Shown here piece by piece: positions 48,184 to 57,191 of a stretch of DNA of 64,000 nt; positions within the stretch are counted from its first letter, which is position 1; each line of letters opens with the position of its first letter. The DNA is from an uncultured Alphaproteobacteria bacterium. Its GTDB lineage: Bacteria; Pseudomonadota; Alphaproteobacteria; Rs-D84. The notes under the pieces were generated by a model that had not been told where the DNA came from, ran no database searches, and saw nothing but the letters and a program-made list of their open reading frames with translations. Made by a program: the position numbers and the translations under genes. The stretch covers positions 4,945 to 68,944 of the forward strand of contig CAKQGH010000005.1 of NCBI GenBank assembly GCA_934232895.1, in the 5' to 3' direction.

Positions 48184-50232
48184 TTAAAACACACCACCAA
48201 CCACAGGTTTTTTATCCGTACGCGCCCGCACAGGTGCCGGGTTTGGCGATTGGCCGGGCTTGAAAGCCTCGGTAATAATGGTGCCATCGGGATCGGCGGC
48301 GGCGGATGCGCCACTGCGCCGATTGACACGCATAAATGTCAACCCATCGGGCACCGCAAATGGTTGGTTTTTCTGGCCCGCCAATGCCACCCGCATAAAA
48401 TCGGCAAATACGCGTGCGGCCTGGTGACTGCCCGCGCCACGGCCCAGCGGCCGCGGTGTATCAAACCCCAAATACACGCCAGCAATCAGGTTTTTAGAAA
48501 AACCGACAAACCATACATCCTTGACATCATTTGTTGTGCCCGTTTTGCCGGCAATCGTGTGACCCGGGACGCGCGCCTGTTTACCCGTGCCGCGTTCAAC
48601 GGTGCCCTGTAATATAGAAACCAATTGATATAAACTCTGTGGATCAGACAATGGTTCTGATTCGGCGACCTGTTCTGGTGGCAACATATCTGGCGACCAT
48701 TCAACAATTTGTGGGGCGGCGCCATTTATGACACGCCCATATCTGTCCTCGACATAATCGACCAATTTTGGTTTTATCACGCGCCCACCGTTTACAAATG
48801 CCGAATAGCCCAACACCAGGTTTTCCAATGTTGTTTCACCCGACCCCAACGCCAACGACAAATTTACATTACGCAAATTTTCCGGATACACGCCGAAACG
48901 TTGTGCAACCTCGATAGCATTTTGTGTGCCAATTTTTTCAACCAAACGCACGGCCGGCACATTGCGCGATGTTTCCAACGCCAACCGCAATGGCACATCA
49001 CCCAAGAATTTTTTATCATAGTTTTCGGGTTTCCATAAACTGTCATCTTCGCGCCAACCAACAATTGGTGCATCCAAAATCATACTTTCGGGCGACATAC
49101 CGCGTTCCAGTGCCGCCAGGTATACAAACGGTTTTATTGTGGAACCAATTTGACGCATTGCCTGGGTCGCACGGTTAAACGAACTGTCCGCAAACGAACG
49201 GCCGCCGGCCATCGCAACAATGCGCCCCGTATGCGGATTCATGGCAATTATTGCGCCCTGTAATTTTGGTTCATGTTCACCACGATTCGTATTGTACCGG
49301 TCCAATTCCTTGTTCAATGCCGCCGATGCCGCGCGTTGTAATTCCGGGACAATGGTTGTTTTTATATACAGACCATCGTTGTATAATTTTTCGCGTCCCA
49401 ATTCATTCACCAATTGACGACGCACATCTTCGGCAAAATATTGGAATTCCGGTTCCATTTGCGCGGTAAAACCACTGTTTATATTCAACGGTTCTGCCGC
49501 CGCGTCCGCCGCCTGGTCACGCGTTATATATTTTTCTTCGACCATACGGCGCAAAACATAGTTGCGGCGTTCAACCGCACGGTCGCGATTATTTGGTGCC
49601 TTGGGCAAAGATGCCAAAAACGCGCATTCGGCCAACGATAATTCCGACACCGGTTTGTTAAAATACATCAATGCCGCCGAACCCACGCCATACGCACGCG
49701 CGCCCAAGAATATTTGATTCAAATACAATGTCATTATATGTTGTTTTGAAAATGTGCGTTCCAGACGCAGCGCCAATATAGCCTCTTTAATCTTGCGCGA
49801 AATTGTGCGTTCTGATGTCAGAAAGAAATTTTTTGCAACCTGTTGCGTGATGGTCGATGCACCGGAAAAACTGGCATGGAACCCCAGTGCGCCCAATGTA
49901 TTGTTTGCCAATGCACGAATTATACCCTGGATATCAATGCCGGGGTGTGTCCAGAAATTTTGATCCTCGGCCGCGACAAAGGCATTCACCAACATCGGCG
50001 GCATATCGGCGAAATCGATAAAAACACGACGTTCTTCGGCATATTCAATCAACAACGCCCCATCCGATGCATACAGGCGCGTCGCCACCGGTGGCGCGTA
50101 TGTGGCCAATTTTTTATAGTCCGGCAAATCATTGCCATAAATCAAAACCGCCGCGGCCAACGCAGCAACCCCGGCCGTTAAACACCAGAAAAATATATTC
50201 AATAAAATGCGAAAAATTTTTTTGAATTTCAT
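48184..50232 (-). CDS. mrcA: Penicillin-binding protein 1A (bifunctional transglycosylase/transpeptidase)
   Basis: 682 aa from ATG 50232; an in-frame TTG 9 nt earlier is unlikely. After one membrane helix (~8-30) comes the GT51 domain with the catalytic Glu in FVAAEDQNFWTHPGID, ASTITQQVAKNFFL and RKIKEAILALRLE. The transpeptidase follows with the nucleophile in GSTIKPFVYLAAL, the SRN motif in TSRNVPAVRL and KTGTT. The protein is shorter than most PBP1A, with a reduced OB-type insert. It builds and cross-links peptidoglycan in the periplasm. Promoter and ribosome-binding site are not clear. Confidence 0.94.
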   Translation of the reverse strand: MKFKKIFRILLNIFFWCLTAGVAALAAAVLIYGNDLPDYKKLATYAPPVATRLYASDGALLIEYAEERRVFIDFADMPPMLVNAFVAAEDQNFWTHPGIDIQGIIRALANNTLGALGFHASFSGASTITQQVAKNFFLTSERTISRKIKEAILALRLERTFSKQHIMTLYLNQIFLGARAYGVGSAALMYFNKPVSELSLAECAFLASLPKAPNNRDRAVERRNYVLRRMVEEKYITRDQAADAAAEPLNINSGFTAQMEPEFQYFAEDVRRQLVNELGREKLYNDGLYIKTTIVPELQRAASAALNKELDRYNTNRGEHEPKLQGAIIAMNPHTGRIVAMAGGRSFADSSFNRATQAMRQIGSTIKPFVYLAALERGMSPESMILDAPIVGWREDDSLWKPENYDKKFLGDVPLRLALETSRNVPAVRLVEKIGTQNAIEVAQRFGVYPENLRNVNLSLALGSGETTLENLVLGYSAFVNGGRVIKPKLVDYVEDRYGRVINGAAPQIVEWSPDMLPPEQVAESEPLSDPQSLYQLVSILQGTVERGTGKQARVPGHTIAGKTGTTNDVKDVWFVGFSKNLIAGVYLGFDTPRPLGRGAGSHQAARVFADFMRVALAGQKNQPFAVPDGLTFMRVNRRSGASAAADPDGTIITEAFKPGQSPNPAPVRARTDKKPVVGGVF

Positions 50233-50284
50233 ATCGTGCAAAGTTTAAGATATTTATTTTCACTTTGCAAGTACGCATAGTCAC

Positions 50285-50311
50285 AAAAAAATGGGGCGGC
50301 GCCCCATTTTT
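50285..50311 (-). terminator. Terminator of the rpmE-IMPase unit
   Basis: ATGGGGC/GCCCCAT arms around a 3-nt loop, with A/T flanks. Confidence 0.8.
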
Positions 50312-51014
50312 ACAATTCGACTTTACCATTTGTGGCAATTAAATCCGCACCCATGGCGATTTGACCGCCGGCCTCGCGCACTAATAAATCACCCGCGGCA
50401 ATTTCGGCGAAATCCAATGGTTCGGATACAAACCCATCAAATTTACCCGACGCGACCCACGCCAAATCCAATGCCGGGCATCCCGTACGACGCACCGCCG
50501 CACCAATATTGCGCGCATCGTTTGTGTTCAACGCAACCGTCGCATCCGACAAATCGACAATATTTGATACCTTGACCCGGGCGGAATGGAATGCCGAAAA
50601 CGCGTACGCACCGCGACCATCCTCGGCATAATACAGGCGTTCATCAATTGGGGAATAAACCAATGCGATTTTTGTTTCGTCATTCGTGCGCAACGCCAAC
50701 GATATTGCAAAATGTGGATTTGCACGTACAAAATTCGCCGCACCAGACAACGACAGCACAAATTCGTCGCGCCCATCACCACTGCGCGAAACATTTGGCG
50801 TCAACAATCCGGCCGACGGACGCACCAACAACAGGTCCGACAGAATGCTTTCTTCGATACGGGCGGATGCCTTTTGAACAAAATCGCGCGCCCCATGCAG
50901 GGATTGTTGCAGGTTTTCAACCTCGCCAAAATCGTGGCGCAGGCCCGACGCCGTGCGTTGCAGGGCCATAAACATTTTGTTTAATTCGGTTGAACCTTTG
51001 ATCAGCAATTCCAT
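50310..51014 (-). CDS. Inositol-monophosphatase-family protein, probably catalytically dead
   Basis: 234 aa. The fold is recognised from RDFVQKASARIEESILSDLL, GAANFVRANPHFAISLAL (compare the family's GTTNFVHGFPHFAIS) and the end DFAEIAAGDLLVREAGGQIA. The metal-binding motif DPIDGT before the NFV block is replaced by LSLSGA, and the distal WD becomes LD. It should therefore not bind the catalytic Mg2+ normally. SuhB in E. coli also acts as a non-enzymatic factor in rRNA transcription antitermination, so a structural role is possible. It is 21 nt downstream of rpmE in one unit. Confidence 0.75.
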   Translation of the reverse strand: MELLIKGSTELNKMFMALQRTASGLRHDFGEVENLQQSLHGARDFVQKASARIEESILSDLLLVRPSAGLLTPNVSRSGDGRDEFVLSLSGAANFVRANPHFAISLALRTNDETKIALVYSPIDERLYYAEDGRGAYAFSAFHSARVKVSNIVDLSDATVALNTNDARNIGAAVRRTGCPALDLAWVASGKFDGFVSEPLDFAEIAAGDLLVREAGGQIAMGADLIATNGKVEL

Positions 51015-51035
51015 TTTGGCGCCCCACCAGGTTTA

Positions 51036-51248
51036 TTAAAAATTGAATCCAGCAAATTTGCCCTTGAACTTTTCGACGCGTTGGCCCTTTTCACCGGCGT
51101 TGTTGCGTTGGCCAGTCCATGCACTGTGGTTCAAATTATCGGTCGACAAAATCAAGTCTTTTTTAACAGATGAATACATTTTCACAGTTTTGCCATCTGT
51201 GCGTGTGACATTGATTTCATGATATTCTGGATGAATTCCTTTTTTCAT
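51036..51248 (-). CDS. rpmE: 50S ribosomal protein L31
   Basis: 70 aa, beginning MKKGIHPEYHEINVTRTDGK and containing LSTDNLNHSAWTGQ. It lacks the CxxC zinc site, so this is the C-minus (zinc-independent) form, longer towards the end in this lineage. L31 bridges the subunits. AAAGGG lies before the ATG and a good promoter is at 51283-51310. The IMPase-like gene follows. Confidence 0.93.
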   Translation of the reverse strand: MKKGIHPEYHEINVTRTDGKTVKMYSSVKKDLILSTDNLNHSAWTGQRNNAGEKGQRVEKFKGKFAGFNF

Positions 51249-51282
51249 CGTATTACCCTTTATTTAATTTTTTAGCCTGTGG

Positions 51283-51310
51283 ATTATACAAGGATTTTTG
51301 CCGATTGCAA
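51283..51310 (-). promoter_or_regulatory. Promoter of rpmE
   Basis: Minus strand: TTGCAA (51310-51305), a 16-bp spacer and TATAAT (51288-51283). The same -35 is used by the two tRNA genes. Confidence 0.7.
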
Positions 51311-51316
51311 GAATTA

Positions 51317-51835
51317 TTAGTATCGACCGATGCACCCCAGGTATGAATTTCCAGTTGATTCCAGTATATTTATGAACTGGCTTTGGTTTTTACCAGAAAA
51401 CAGCGCCAATATCGTTCCGGCATCTGTGGCCAGCATATCGGCAACCGTCGCAATTCCCGAATTCATTTTCTTGAAAAAACCACTGGTCGGGTGAATTTCG
51501 GCGGCCAACAATTGATTTTGGCCATTTTTATGGCCACCCGCCACCGCATCACGCGATTGAATGACCATCAATTGACATTCCGGGGAAATAATCAGTTTAT
51601 CCGTCACAATTGCATCCGACCCCAGCAATTCGCCCCACCAACCCGTCGATTCACAAAAAACCGGGTAATATATTGTGGCATTCGGGTTATTGCGCATAAT
51701 TTCCGCCACATCCAAATCATCGGTCATAACATCCGGCATAATACCCGTTGCCGTATTTATCACCCGTCGCGCCAAGCGGTAATCATTATCGCCGGTCGTT
51801 CTGCGTGGCCAATAAAGAATCGGAAACTGCTTCAT
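51317..51835 (-). CDS. Hypothetical protein, 172 aa, next to the VirB6 cluster
   Basis: It begins MKQFPILYWPRRTTGDNDYR and is soluble, with mixed alpha/beta composition (NATIYYPVFCESTGWWGELL; HPTSGFFKKMNSGIATVADM). No signal peptide or membrane helix is present. No family is recognised. An extended -10 TGATATAAT lies eight bases before the ATG, so the mRNA has almost no leader. It lies 68 nt beyond the end of the minus-strand VirB6-like gene, so a link with secretion is possible but only by position. Confidence 0.55.
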   Translation of the reverse strand: MKQFPILYWPRRTTGDNDYRLARRVINTATGIMPDVMTDDLDVAEIMRNNPNATIYYPVFCESTGWWGELLGSDAIVTDKLIISPECQLMVIQSRDAVAGGHKNGQNQLLAAEIHPTSGFFKKMNSGIATVADMLATDAGTILALFSGKNQSQFINILESTGNSYLGCIGRY

Positions 51836-51903
51836 CAGTGTGAATTATATCAGATTCGGAATGCACAAAAAAGGGGGCCGCGTTAAATAAAGCACTTGAT
51901 TTT

Positions 51904-53193
51904 TTATTTTTTTATCGCGGCGTACCATTTTTTCAGGTTTCCCCATACAACATCGATGTTCTTTTTCGTGGTTTCATAGAACGATGTTGGTATGGTTACA
52001 TTTGCAAACAAAGTCTTGACCAGTGCGGGTATCATCGTCATAAACATGGCGATAAATATGCCCATCAATATGATTGTAATCAGACTGTCGTTGCGCATCA
52101 TCAGCCCGTCCATCAAAATATGCGAATCGTTTTGTGCCAATGCCGCCGCCAACCGATTCGCACCGTTCCAACGCCCAAATATGGCATTCAAAAACATAAC
52201 TGCGAATGTGATAAACACGCCAACCATTGCAATTCCCGCGGTACCACGCACAACATCGTCAATAATAGCCTTGATATTTTTTCCACCATTTGGGAATATC
52301 GGCCACCCGGCGAACAACCACGACAGCAACATAAACGGAATCATTATCAAATCCATGGACAATTTGATAAATATTTCCAAAAAATACAGCGGTATTGGCA
52401 ACAGCGCCGCAAAAAACAACACCAGCACCAACAGCCCCGCGAAAAATATTGGCACATTCGGGAACACTGGGACATCCCACATAATTTTGTGCATATATTG
52501 TTCGTTAAACGCCATATTTAACATGGTCCATCCAACGGTCATACCCAATCCGGTCATTTGGTGAACATTGCCAACCTCGCACGCCAAGTTATGGCGCAGG
52601 CGCGGCGAATATGCCCCAGCAGCGGCGGCGGTCGCATCAACCGATACCGGATCCGCAATTGCGGTTGCAACCACACAATTTGAAAACGCATCATTACCCG
52701 CAACCACACGATTCAGCGACAGTCCAATATTAAAAACAGGCTCAATAACAATCGACGACAGCATTCGCGGCAATGGCACCGCCAACAATGCGCACACCAC
52801 GCCCAATTTTATAATTTGCGTACCGAACATACCAGCCAATGACCATGGGGTATCAACCTTGGCATTCATAAAACCGTTTAATAATTTCCAAGCGAACCAA
52901 ACCGCAGTCAATCCCGCTGCGAATGGAATTATTACCGTGCCAATTGCATGATATATGCCGGGCAAAATATTTGACATAGTTTGCATAATGTCTGCAAACA
53001 TCTGGCACGACCAACACGATGAAAAGAAATTCATTGCATCCGCCATATTCGTTGGTGCCGCCGTGCGATATATTGAAAAACCCGCAATCACTCCCAGACC
53101 CGCAATACCGCCAACAACCAATGGCGCAACGGCCCCAGCCGAAAAAGGCAGGAATGATAAAAAAATCATCCAAAAATTTTTTAGCTTGTTCAT
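51904..53193 (-). CDS. VirB6/TrbL-like T4SS inner-membrane protein (divergent member)
   Basis: 429 aa from the ATG at 53193, with a signal-like N-terminal helix (NFWMIFLSFLPFSAGAVAPL) and about six more membrane helices. The region GLTAVWFAWKLLNGFMNAKV resembles the conserved VirB6 core, and FILEIF-like LYFLEIFIKLSMDLIMIPFM with LSWLFAGWPIF marks the C-terminal half. Five Cys lie in the periplasmic parts (SSCWSCQM). VirB6 forms part of the inner-membrane channel of T4SS. It is transcribed away from four similar genes across the palindrome at 53203-53232. TATACT lies seven bases before the ATG. Confidence 0.75.
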   Translation of the reverse strand: MNKLKNFWMIFLSFLPFSAGAVAPLVVGGIAGLGVIAGFSIYRTAAPTNMADAMNFFSSCWSCQMFADIMQTMSNILPGIYHAIGTVIIPFAAGLTAVWFAWKLLNGFMNAKVDTPWSLAGMFGTQIIKLGVVCALLAVPLPRMLSSIVIEPVFNIGLSLNRVVAGNDAFSNCVVATAIADPVSVDATAAAAGAYSPRLRHNLACEVGNVHQMTGLGMTVGWTMLNMAFNEQYMHKIMWDVPVFPNVPIFFAGLLVLVLFFAALLPIPLYFLEIFIKLSMDLIMIPFMLLSWLFAGWPIFPNGGKNIKAIIDDVVRGTAGIAMVGVFITFAVMFLNAIFGRWNGANRLAAALAQNDSHILMDGLMMRNDSLITIILMGIFIAMFMTMIPALVKTLFANVTIPTSFYETTKKNIDVVWGNLKKWYAAIKK

Positions 53194-53202
53194 CGCTTTA
53201 AG

Positions 53203-53232
53203 TATATCACATTTTGTCCCAAATGTGATATA
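53203..53232. promoter_or_regulatory. Perfect palindrome between the divergent VirB6-like genes
   Basis: Arms TATATCACATTT and AAATGTGATATA are 12 bp each, perfectly complementary, around TGTCCC. The minus-strand -10 TATACT (53206-53201) and the plus-strand extended -10 TGATATAAT (53226-53234) each overlap an arm, so a dimeric regulator bound here would govern both directions. Confidence 0.7.
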
Positions 53233-53264
53233 ATTGAACAGATAAATTAAATCGCAGTCAGAGA

Positions 53265-54566
53265 ATGTATTTCGCACCACGCAAATTTTTACACCGCATC
53301 GCACGTGCCACGGCCATGTTGGCGGCGGCACTGTGCCTGGTAGGCGCGCCATCGGCGGCATTTGCACAGTATGAAATTGTCGATGCGTTTAACCTGGCGC
53401 CGTTTGTACCGATGGTGCTTGATGCACTGATGGCGGTCGCAACCGGCGGTTACGAATTTTTTGTTGGGTCCGGGGACGGCATTATTTATGTTTTGGTGTG
53501 GGGCTTCCTGGCGGTGTCGGTTGCGCTGTATTTGGTGAAATTATATTTCCCAAAAATATGGGTTTCATTTTTTGGTTTTTCGGGTGGTGGCGATATGGCG
53601 GGCGGCAAGGTCGGCGGTCAAACCATTGTTATGAATGTTCTGCATCCCGGGTTTCGCGCATTGATTGCGGCCGTGTTGTTATTACAAATCAGACCCGTAT
53701 TTTTAACACAATGGCTGGTAAATCCATTTTTACAATTTGGCGCATTATATACGCACGCAATTACCGAAACAGTGAATGCAACCGGCACCGCCACACCGCG
53801 AGTGGAATGTCCCGAGGCGATTGTGCAAAAGGCATGGATAAGTAAATCATCGTGCGAGTTTCTGGTTCAACCGGTATCGGATATTTCATACGCCAATAAC
53901 CGCGTTATCAAAAGCGGATTTGAATTTATCAATCGGGGGCTGCGCGGGCTGGTCACATTGGTGCCACATGGGGGCGAAGATTTCTTGAACATAATCACCG
54001 GTATATTGTTGGTATCTGCATTTGTTGGGTCCAACCTGTTTATGGCGTTGTTGATTATCCAGGGTATATTTAATTTTGGCATGGCGTTGGTTCTGTACCC
54101 GTTCCAAGTTTTAACTTGGGTTGCCAAACCAAAAAATCCAGACAAATGGTTTGATATACTGCCGGCGTTTTCTGGAATTACAAAATCATTACAGCAATTG
54201 ATTATCACCATGATTGCATGCGCGTTTATACTGTGCATAAATGTGGCGGTGATAAAATCGCTGTTCAGTTGGAACAGTTCCGTGTTTGTTGTTGCGGCGG
54301 GCGGCACGGCCACAAGCAATGTTCCACAAATGTCTGGGGCAATGGGATTTGGCGCACATTCAATATTGTGGTTGTCGTCAATAATGACATTCTATTTGAT
54401 GTTTCGCATATTTGAATTGACGCGTAAACAATTGGATTCCTATGTCGGCAGTGGTATGGACGATTTGTACAAGAAAGCAACCGGCGACACCAAACGCGTT
54501 TGGGCAAACACCAAAGATTGGGGTAAAAAAATCGGCAAAGCAATTGGATGGTTGGGCAAGAAATGA
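53265..54566 (+). CDS. VirB6/TrbL-like T4SS inner-membrane protein (tandem 1)
   Basis: 433 aa. The N-terminal signal peptide (IARATAMLAAALCLVGAPSAAFA) is followed by about six membrane helices. Features: IIYVLVWGFLAVSVALYLVK, a Gly-rich loop (GGGDMAGGKVGG), NPFLQFGALYTHAI, and a periplasmic loop with Cys pairs (VECPEAIV, KSSCEF). The C-terminal tail is basic and cytosolic (WANTKDWGKKIGKAIGWLGK). It follows the VirB6 pattern but has no close named homologue that I recognise. It starts the four-gene operon, 31 nt after TATAAT, and overlaps the next gene by 4 nt (ATGA). Confidence 0.75.
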   Translation: MYFAPRKFLHRIARATAMLAAALCLVGAPSAAFAQYEIVDAFNLAPFVPMVLDALMAVATGGYEFFVGSGDGIIYVLVWGFLAVSVALYLVKLYFPKIWVSFFGFSGGGDMAGGKVGGQTIVMNVLHPGFRALIAAVLLLQIRPVFLTQWLVNPFLQFGALYTHAITETVNATGTATPRVECPEAIVQKAWISKSSCEFLVQPVSDISYANNRVIKSGFEFINRGLRGLVTLVPHGGEDFLNIITGILLVSAFVGSNLFMALLIIQGIFNFGMALVLYPFQVLTWVAKPKNPDKWFDILPAFSGITKSLQQLIITMIACAFILCINVAVIKSLFSWNSSVFVVAAGGTATSNVPQMSGAMGFGAHSILWLSSIMTFYLMFRIFELTRKQLDSYVGSGMDDLYKKATGDTKRVWANTKDWGKKIGKAIGWLGKK

Positions 54567-55759
54567 ATAACTGGATGAATTCTTTGGTTGATTCTTCGGT
54601 TCAGTGTTGGGGCTGTGGCGTGTTTGACCGACTGTTTCAAATTGTGTCGGTGGCGGCCGCATCGGTGTACAAACAATTTGCAATAATTTGTGCGATTATA
54701 TTTTGCGTGCTGTTTGCGTTCTTTGCCGTAAATGCCGTGTGGCAAAATATCAAGGGCGGCGTCGGCGACCCGTGGTATAAAAAATCAATTCGTCCCGTGT
54801 TTATAAATGCTTTGGTTGCAATGGCATTTTTGGGCATGGGCGTTATGTTGCCACGCGCCATGACACAAATTACATTTGAACCCACGGCGCAAATTGCATT
54901 GATATATACGCAAAGTATGTTACAGACGAATTCCGACACCGTAAATGCCAAGGTGACATATCAACCCACAAAAATGGATGACAACGGATTTTTCCGCCCG
55001 CAATTGCGCGATACAATTATATTGCTGATGAAAACAACCATTACACAATTTCAATCGTATATGAAACTGGGCATTGCGATGATGGACAACGCATTTTCAT
55101 GGCGCGCAATTTTGGACATTGGCACATTGATTAAACATATAATTATGTTCGCCATTGGATTGTATCTGTTTTATGGATTTTTCAAATTGTTCGTGCGTTT
55201 TTGTTTCTATTTCGCCGATATTATCATAGCAATGACATTCTTTGCATTTTTCTTTCCACTGTCGTTGGTTATGATGTCGTTTCGTGGTGCATCCGATATT
55301 CCAAAATGGATGTCGGGCATTGGCGCAAAATTAGGCACCGGGCAATTCAAAAATTTGATAAACGCAATCATTGCATTGGCGGCGGCGGTTTTAACATATA
55401 CCGTTATGATGGTGGTTATTGCAAAATTCTTTTCCGCACCTGGTGCGTCGGCCGCCGAATTGATGCAAAACATTTTGTCGGGCAATGTATTTGCGGGCGA
55501 CCTGTCCGATGCAAATGTTGCAACATTGACCATTACCAGCAGTGTCGTTTTGGTATATGTATTAAATTTCATATACGGCCAAATACCCAAGGTCACAAAA
55601 ATGGTTTTGTCGGCGTTTGATGTTGATGCCGACCATAAACTGGGCGACCAATTGGCCGATGACGCATTGGGCGTATCCAAGAAAATAATAGACGCATTGG
55701 CAACCACCGGAAAAACTATTCTGGCGGGCGGCGAAACAAAATCAGGTGGCACAAAATGA
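54563..55759 (+). CDS. VirB6/TrbL-like T4SS inner-membrane protein (tandem 2)
   Basis: 398 aa from the ATG at 54563 (ATGA overlap). No classical signal peptide; the N-terminus has Cys residues (VQCWGCGVF). Six to seven helices are seen, such as QFAIICAIIFCVLFAFFAV and IIIAMTFFAFFFPLSLVMM, the latter followed by RGASDIPKWM, a conserved cytosolic loop in this group. The tail is Lys-rich (GETKSGGTK). It overlaps tandem 3 by 4 nt. The member-to-member similarity is in layout more than in sequence, so these are old paralogues. Confidence 0.75.
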   Translation: MNNWMNSLVDSSVQCWGCGVFDRLFQIVSVAAASVYKQFAIICAIIFCVLFAFFAVNAVWQNIKGGVGDPWYKKSIRPVFINALVAMAFLGMGVMLPRAMTQITFEPTAQIALIYTQSMLQTNSDTVNAKVTYQPTKMDDNGFFRPQLRDTIILLMKTTITQFQSYMKLGIAMMDNAFSWRAILDIGTLIKHIIMFAIGLYLFYGFFKLFVRFCFYFADIIIAMTFFAFFFPLSLVMMSFRGASDIPKWMSGIGAKLGTGQFKNLINAIIALAAAVLTYTVMMVVIAKFFSAPGASAAELMQNILSGNVFAGDLSDANVATLTITSSVVLVYVLNFIYGQIPKVTKMVLSAFDVDADHKLGDQLADDALGVSKKIIDALATTGKTILAGGETKSGGTK

Positions 55760-57189
55760 TGAAAGCAAAATTGATTTCCATTGCCATCAAATTTGTTATG
55801 GGTGCAATCGCACTGGGGTTGGGAATTTGGTATTTATCATCGTCAATCAGTGGCGCCGCATTGACATACACCAGTATGGATAATTTTATGACCGCAATTG
55901 GCGCGGGGGGTGGCGATATTGCCGGGGCAAACGGATGCTTTATGTGCAAATATGTTGCCGAATTATTTGGTGTTATTGGGCGCGCTGCGGAAATGTTCTG
56001 GGTGGCGATGTTGGACAACATTTGGATATTGCTGGCGGTTGGGTTTGGAATATTTCTGTTTATATATACCGCGCAATATATTTTTGATGCCGCTAAAAAG
56101 ACCGCCGCATTGGACGCCAAAGAAAAAAAATTGGAATTCGCCGGATGGTTCGACAAAGTATGGCGCCAGGCCGCCCGCATAATGTTGGTGGGCGCGGTAC
56201 TAGGCACATTGGGTATGGGCGGCACGGGCGCGTTGCGCGCAATATCAAACATCACAATCACGCCTGTATTATATGTTGGTGCCGAATTATCCATGGCGGC
56301 ATCGGGCGTCAATGACGCCAGCAAATGCGTGGCGGCAAATGTTGAAACCGACGATTTATTAAATCCAATACTGCAACCATTTATGTGCACCATGGGCAAT
56401 TTGAACAGCGTTATGCTGGCGGGCGCCGCAGGCGGATTTGCAATGATGAATTATGCGTGGCTGGGCATGGGCGGTGGCGCATTTACATGGATTGCGGGAC
56501 TGGCGTTGGTTATAATGTTTTTAATTATTGGATTCGATTTATTTTTCCAGGTATTATCTGTCATATTCAAACTGGTGTTTTTAATTGTGTTTATGCCGTT
56601 GCTGATTGCGGCCACCGCATTCGAAGGCACATGGAAATTGGCCAGTGGTGTTGTGGCGAATGCGGTCAGTATGCTGGTTAAATCGGCCGTACGCATTGTG
56701 GCAATTTCACTGAAAATTTTAATTATCTATGCAACGGTATCTTTTGCCGCCGACGAATTTTTCCCCGGCCCCCACGATGGGTACAGTGCGATATTGCCAC
56801 CATTGATGGGGCGCACCGCACAAAACCCAGGCGCCCAAACATTATCGGTAATGAATGTATTTGCAACATGTGAACGCGTTGCATTGTCCGACGGCAAAAT
56901 GGATGCGGCGAAATTCAAGGACTGTTTCACGGCCCAGCGCAATATGGTTGAACGCAAATATCCCGGCGCATTTGATTTTATGGGTGACGGATTTGAATTC
57001 TTGATAATGATGATATTTATGTTCGTGTTATATTTCCATATTGTGTCGCCACGCGTTGATGCAATTTTGGGCAAGGATTCCAAAGAGCAATTTGATTTCG
57101 GCGCCTGGACCCGCGATCTGGGTAAAAAGATTTGGTCTGCGCCACAACAAATATTTGATGCCATATCTAAATCAATGGGGAACAAATAG
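55756..57189 (+). CDS. VirB6/TrbL-like T4SS inner-membrane protein (tandem 3)
   Basis: 477 aa, the longest of the set. An N-terminal helix (ISIAIKFVMGAIALGLGIWY) precedes a CFMCKYVAEL motif. The cytosolic loop is KKTAALDAKEKKLEFAGWFD, then the core FLIIGFDLFFQVLSVIFKLV and FLIVFMPLLIAATAFEGTWK, which is closest to TrbL/VirB6 consensus. A late periplasmic loop contains ATCERVALSDG and KDCFTAQ. The tail FDFGAWTRDLGKKIWSAP is basic and amphipathic, like those in tandem 1 and 4. It overlaps tandem 2 by 4 nt; tandem 4 starts 2 nt later. Confidence 0.77.
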   Translation: MMKAKLISIAIKFVMGAIALGLGIWYLSSSISGAALTYTSMDNFMTAIGAGGGDIAGANGCFMCKYVAELFGVIGRAAEMFWVAMLDNIWILLAVGFGIFLFIYTAQYIFDAAKKTAALDAKEKKLEFAGWFDKVWRQAARIMLVGAVLGTLGMGGTGALRAISNITITPVLYVGAELSMAASGVNDASKCVAANVETDDLLNPILQPFMCTMGNLNSVMLAGAAGGFAMMNYAWLGMGGGAFTWIAGLALVIMFLIIGFDLFFQVLSVIFKLVFLIVFMPLLIAATAFEGTWKLASGVVANAVSMLVKSAVRIVAISLKILIIYATVSFAADEFFPGPHDGYSAILPPLMGRTAQNPGAQTLSVMNVFATCERVALSDGKMDAAKFKDCFTAQRNMVERKYPGAFDFMGDGFEFLIMMIFMFVLYFHIVSPRVDAILGKDSKEQFDFGAWTRDLGKKIWSAPQQIFDAISKSMGNK

Positions 57190-57191
57190 TA

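Noticed and set aside
53194..53367. Longer start for the minus-strand VirB6-like gene
   Set aside because: It would run across the palindromic promoter and into the opposite gene; the ATG at 53193 gives a signal-like helix.
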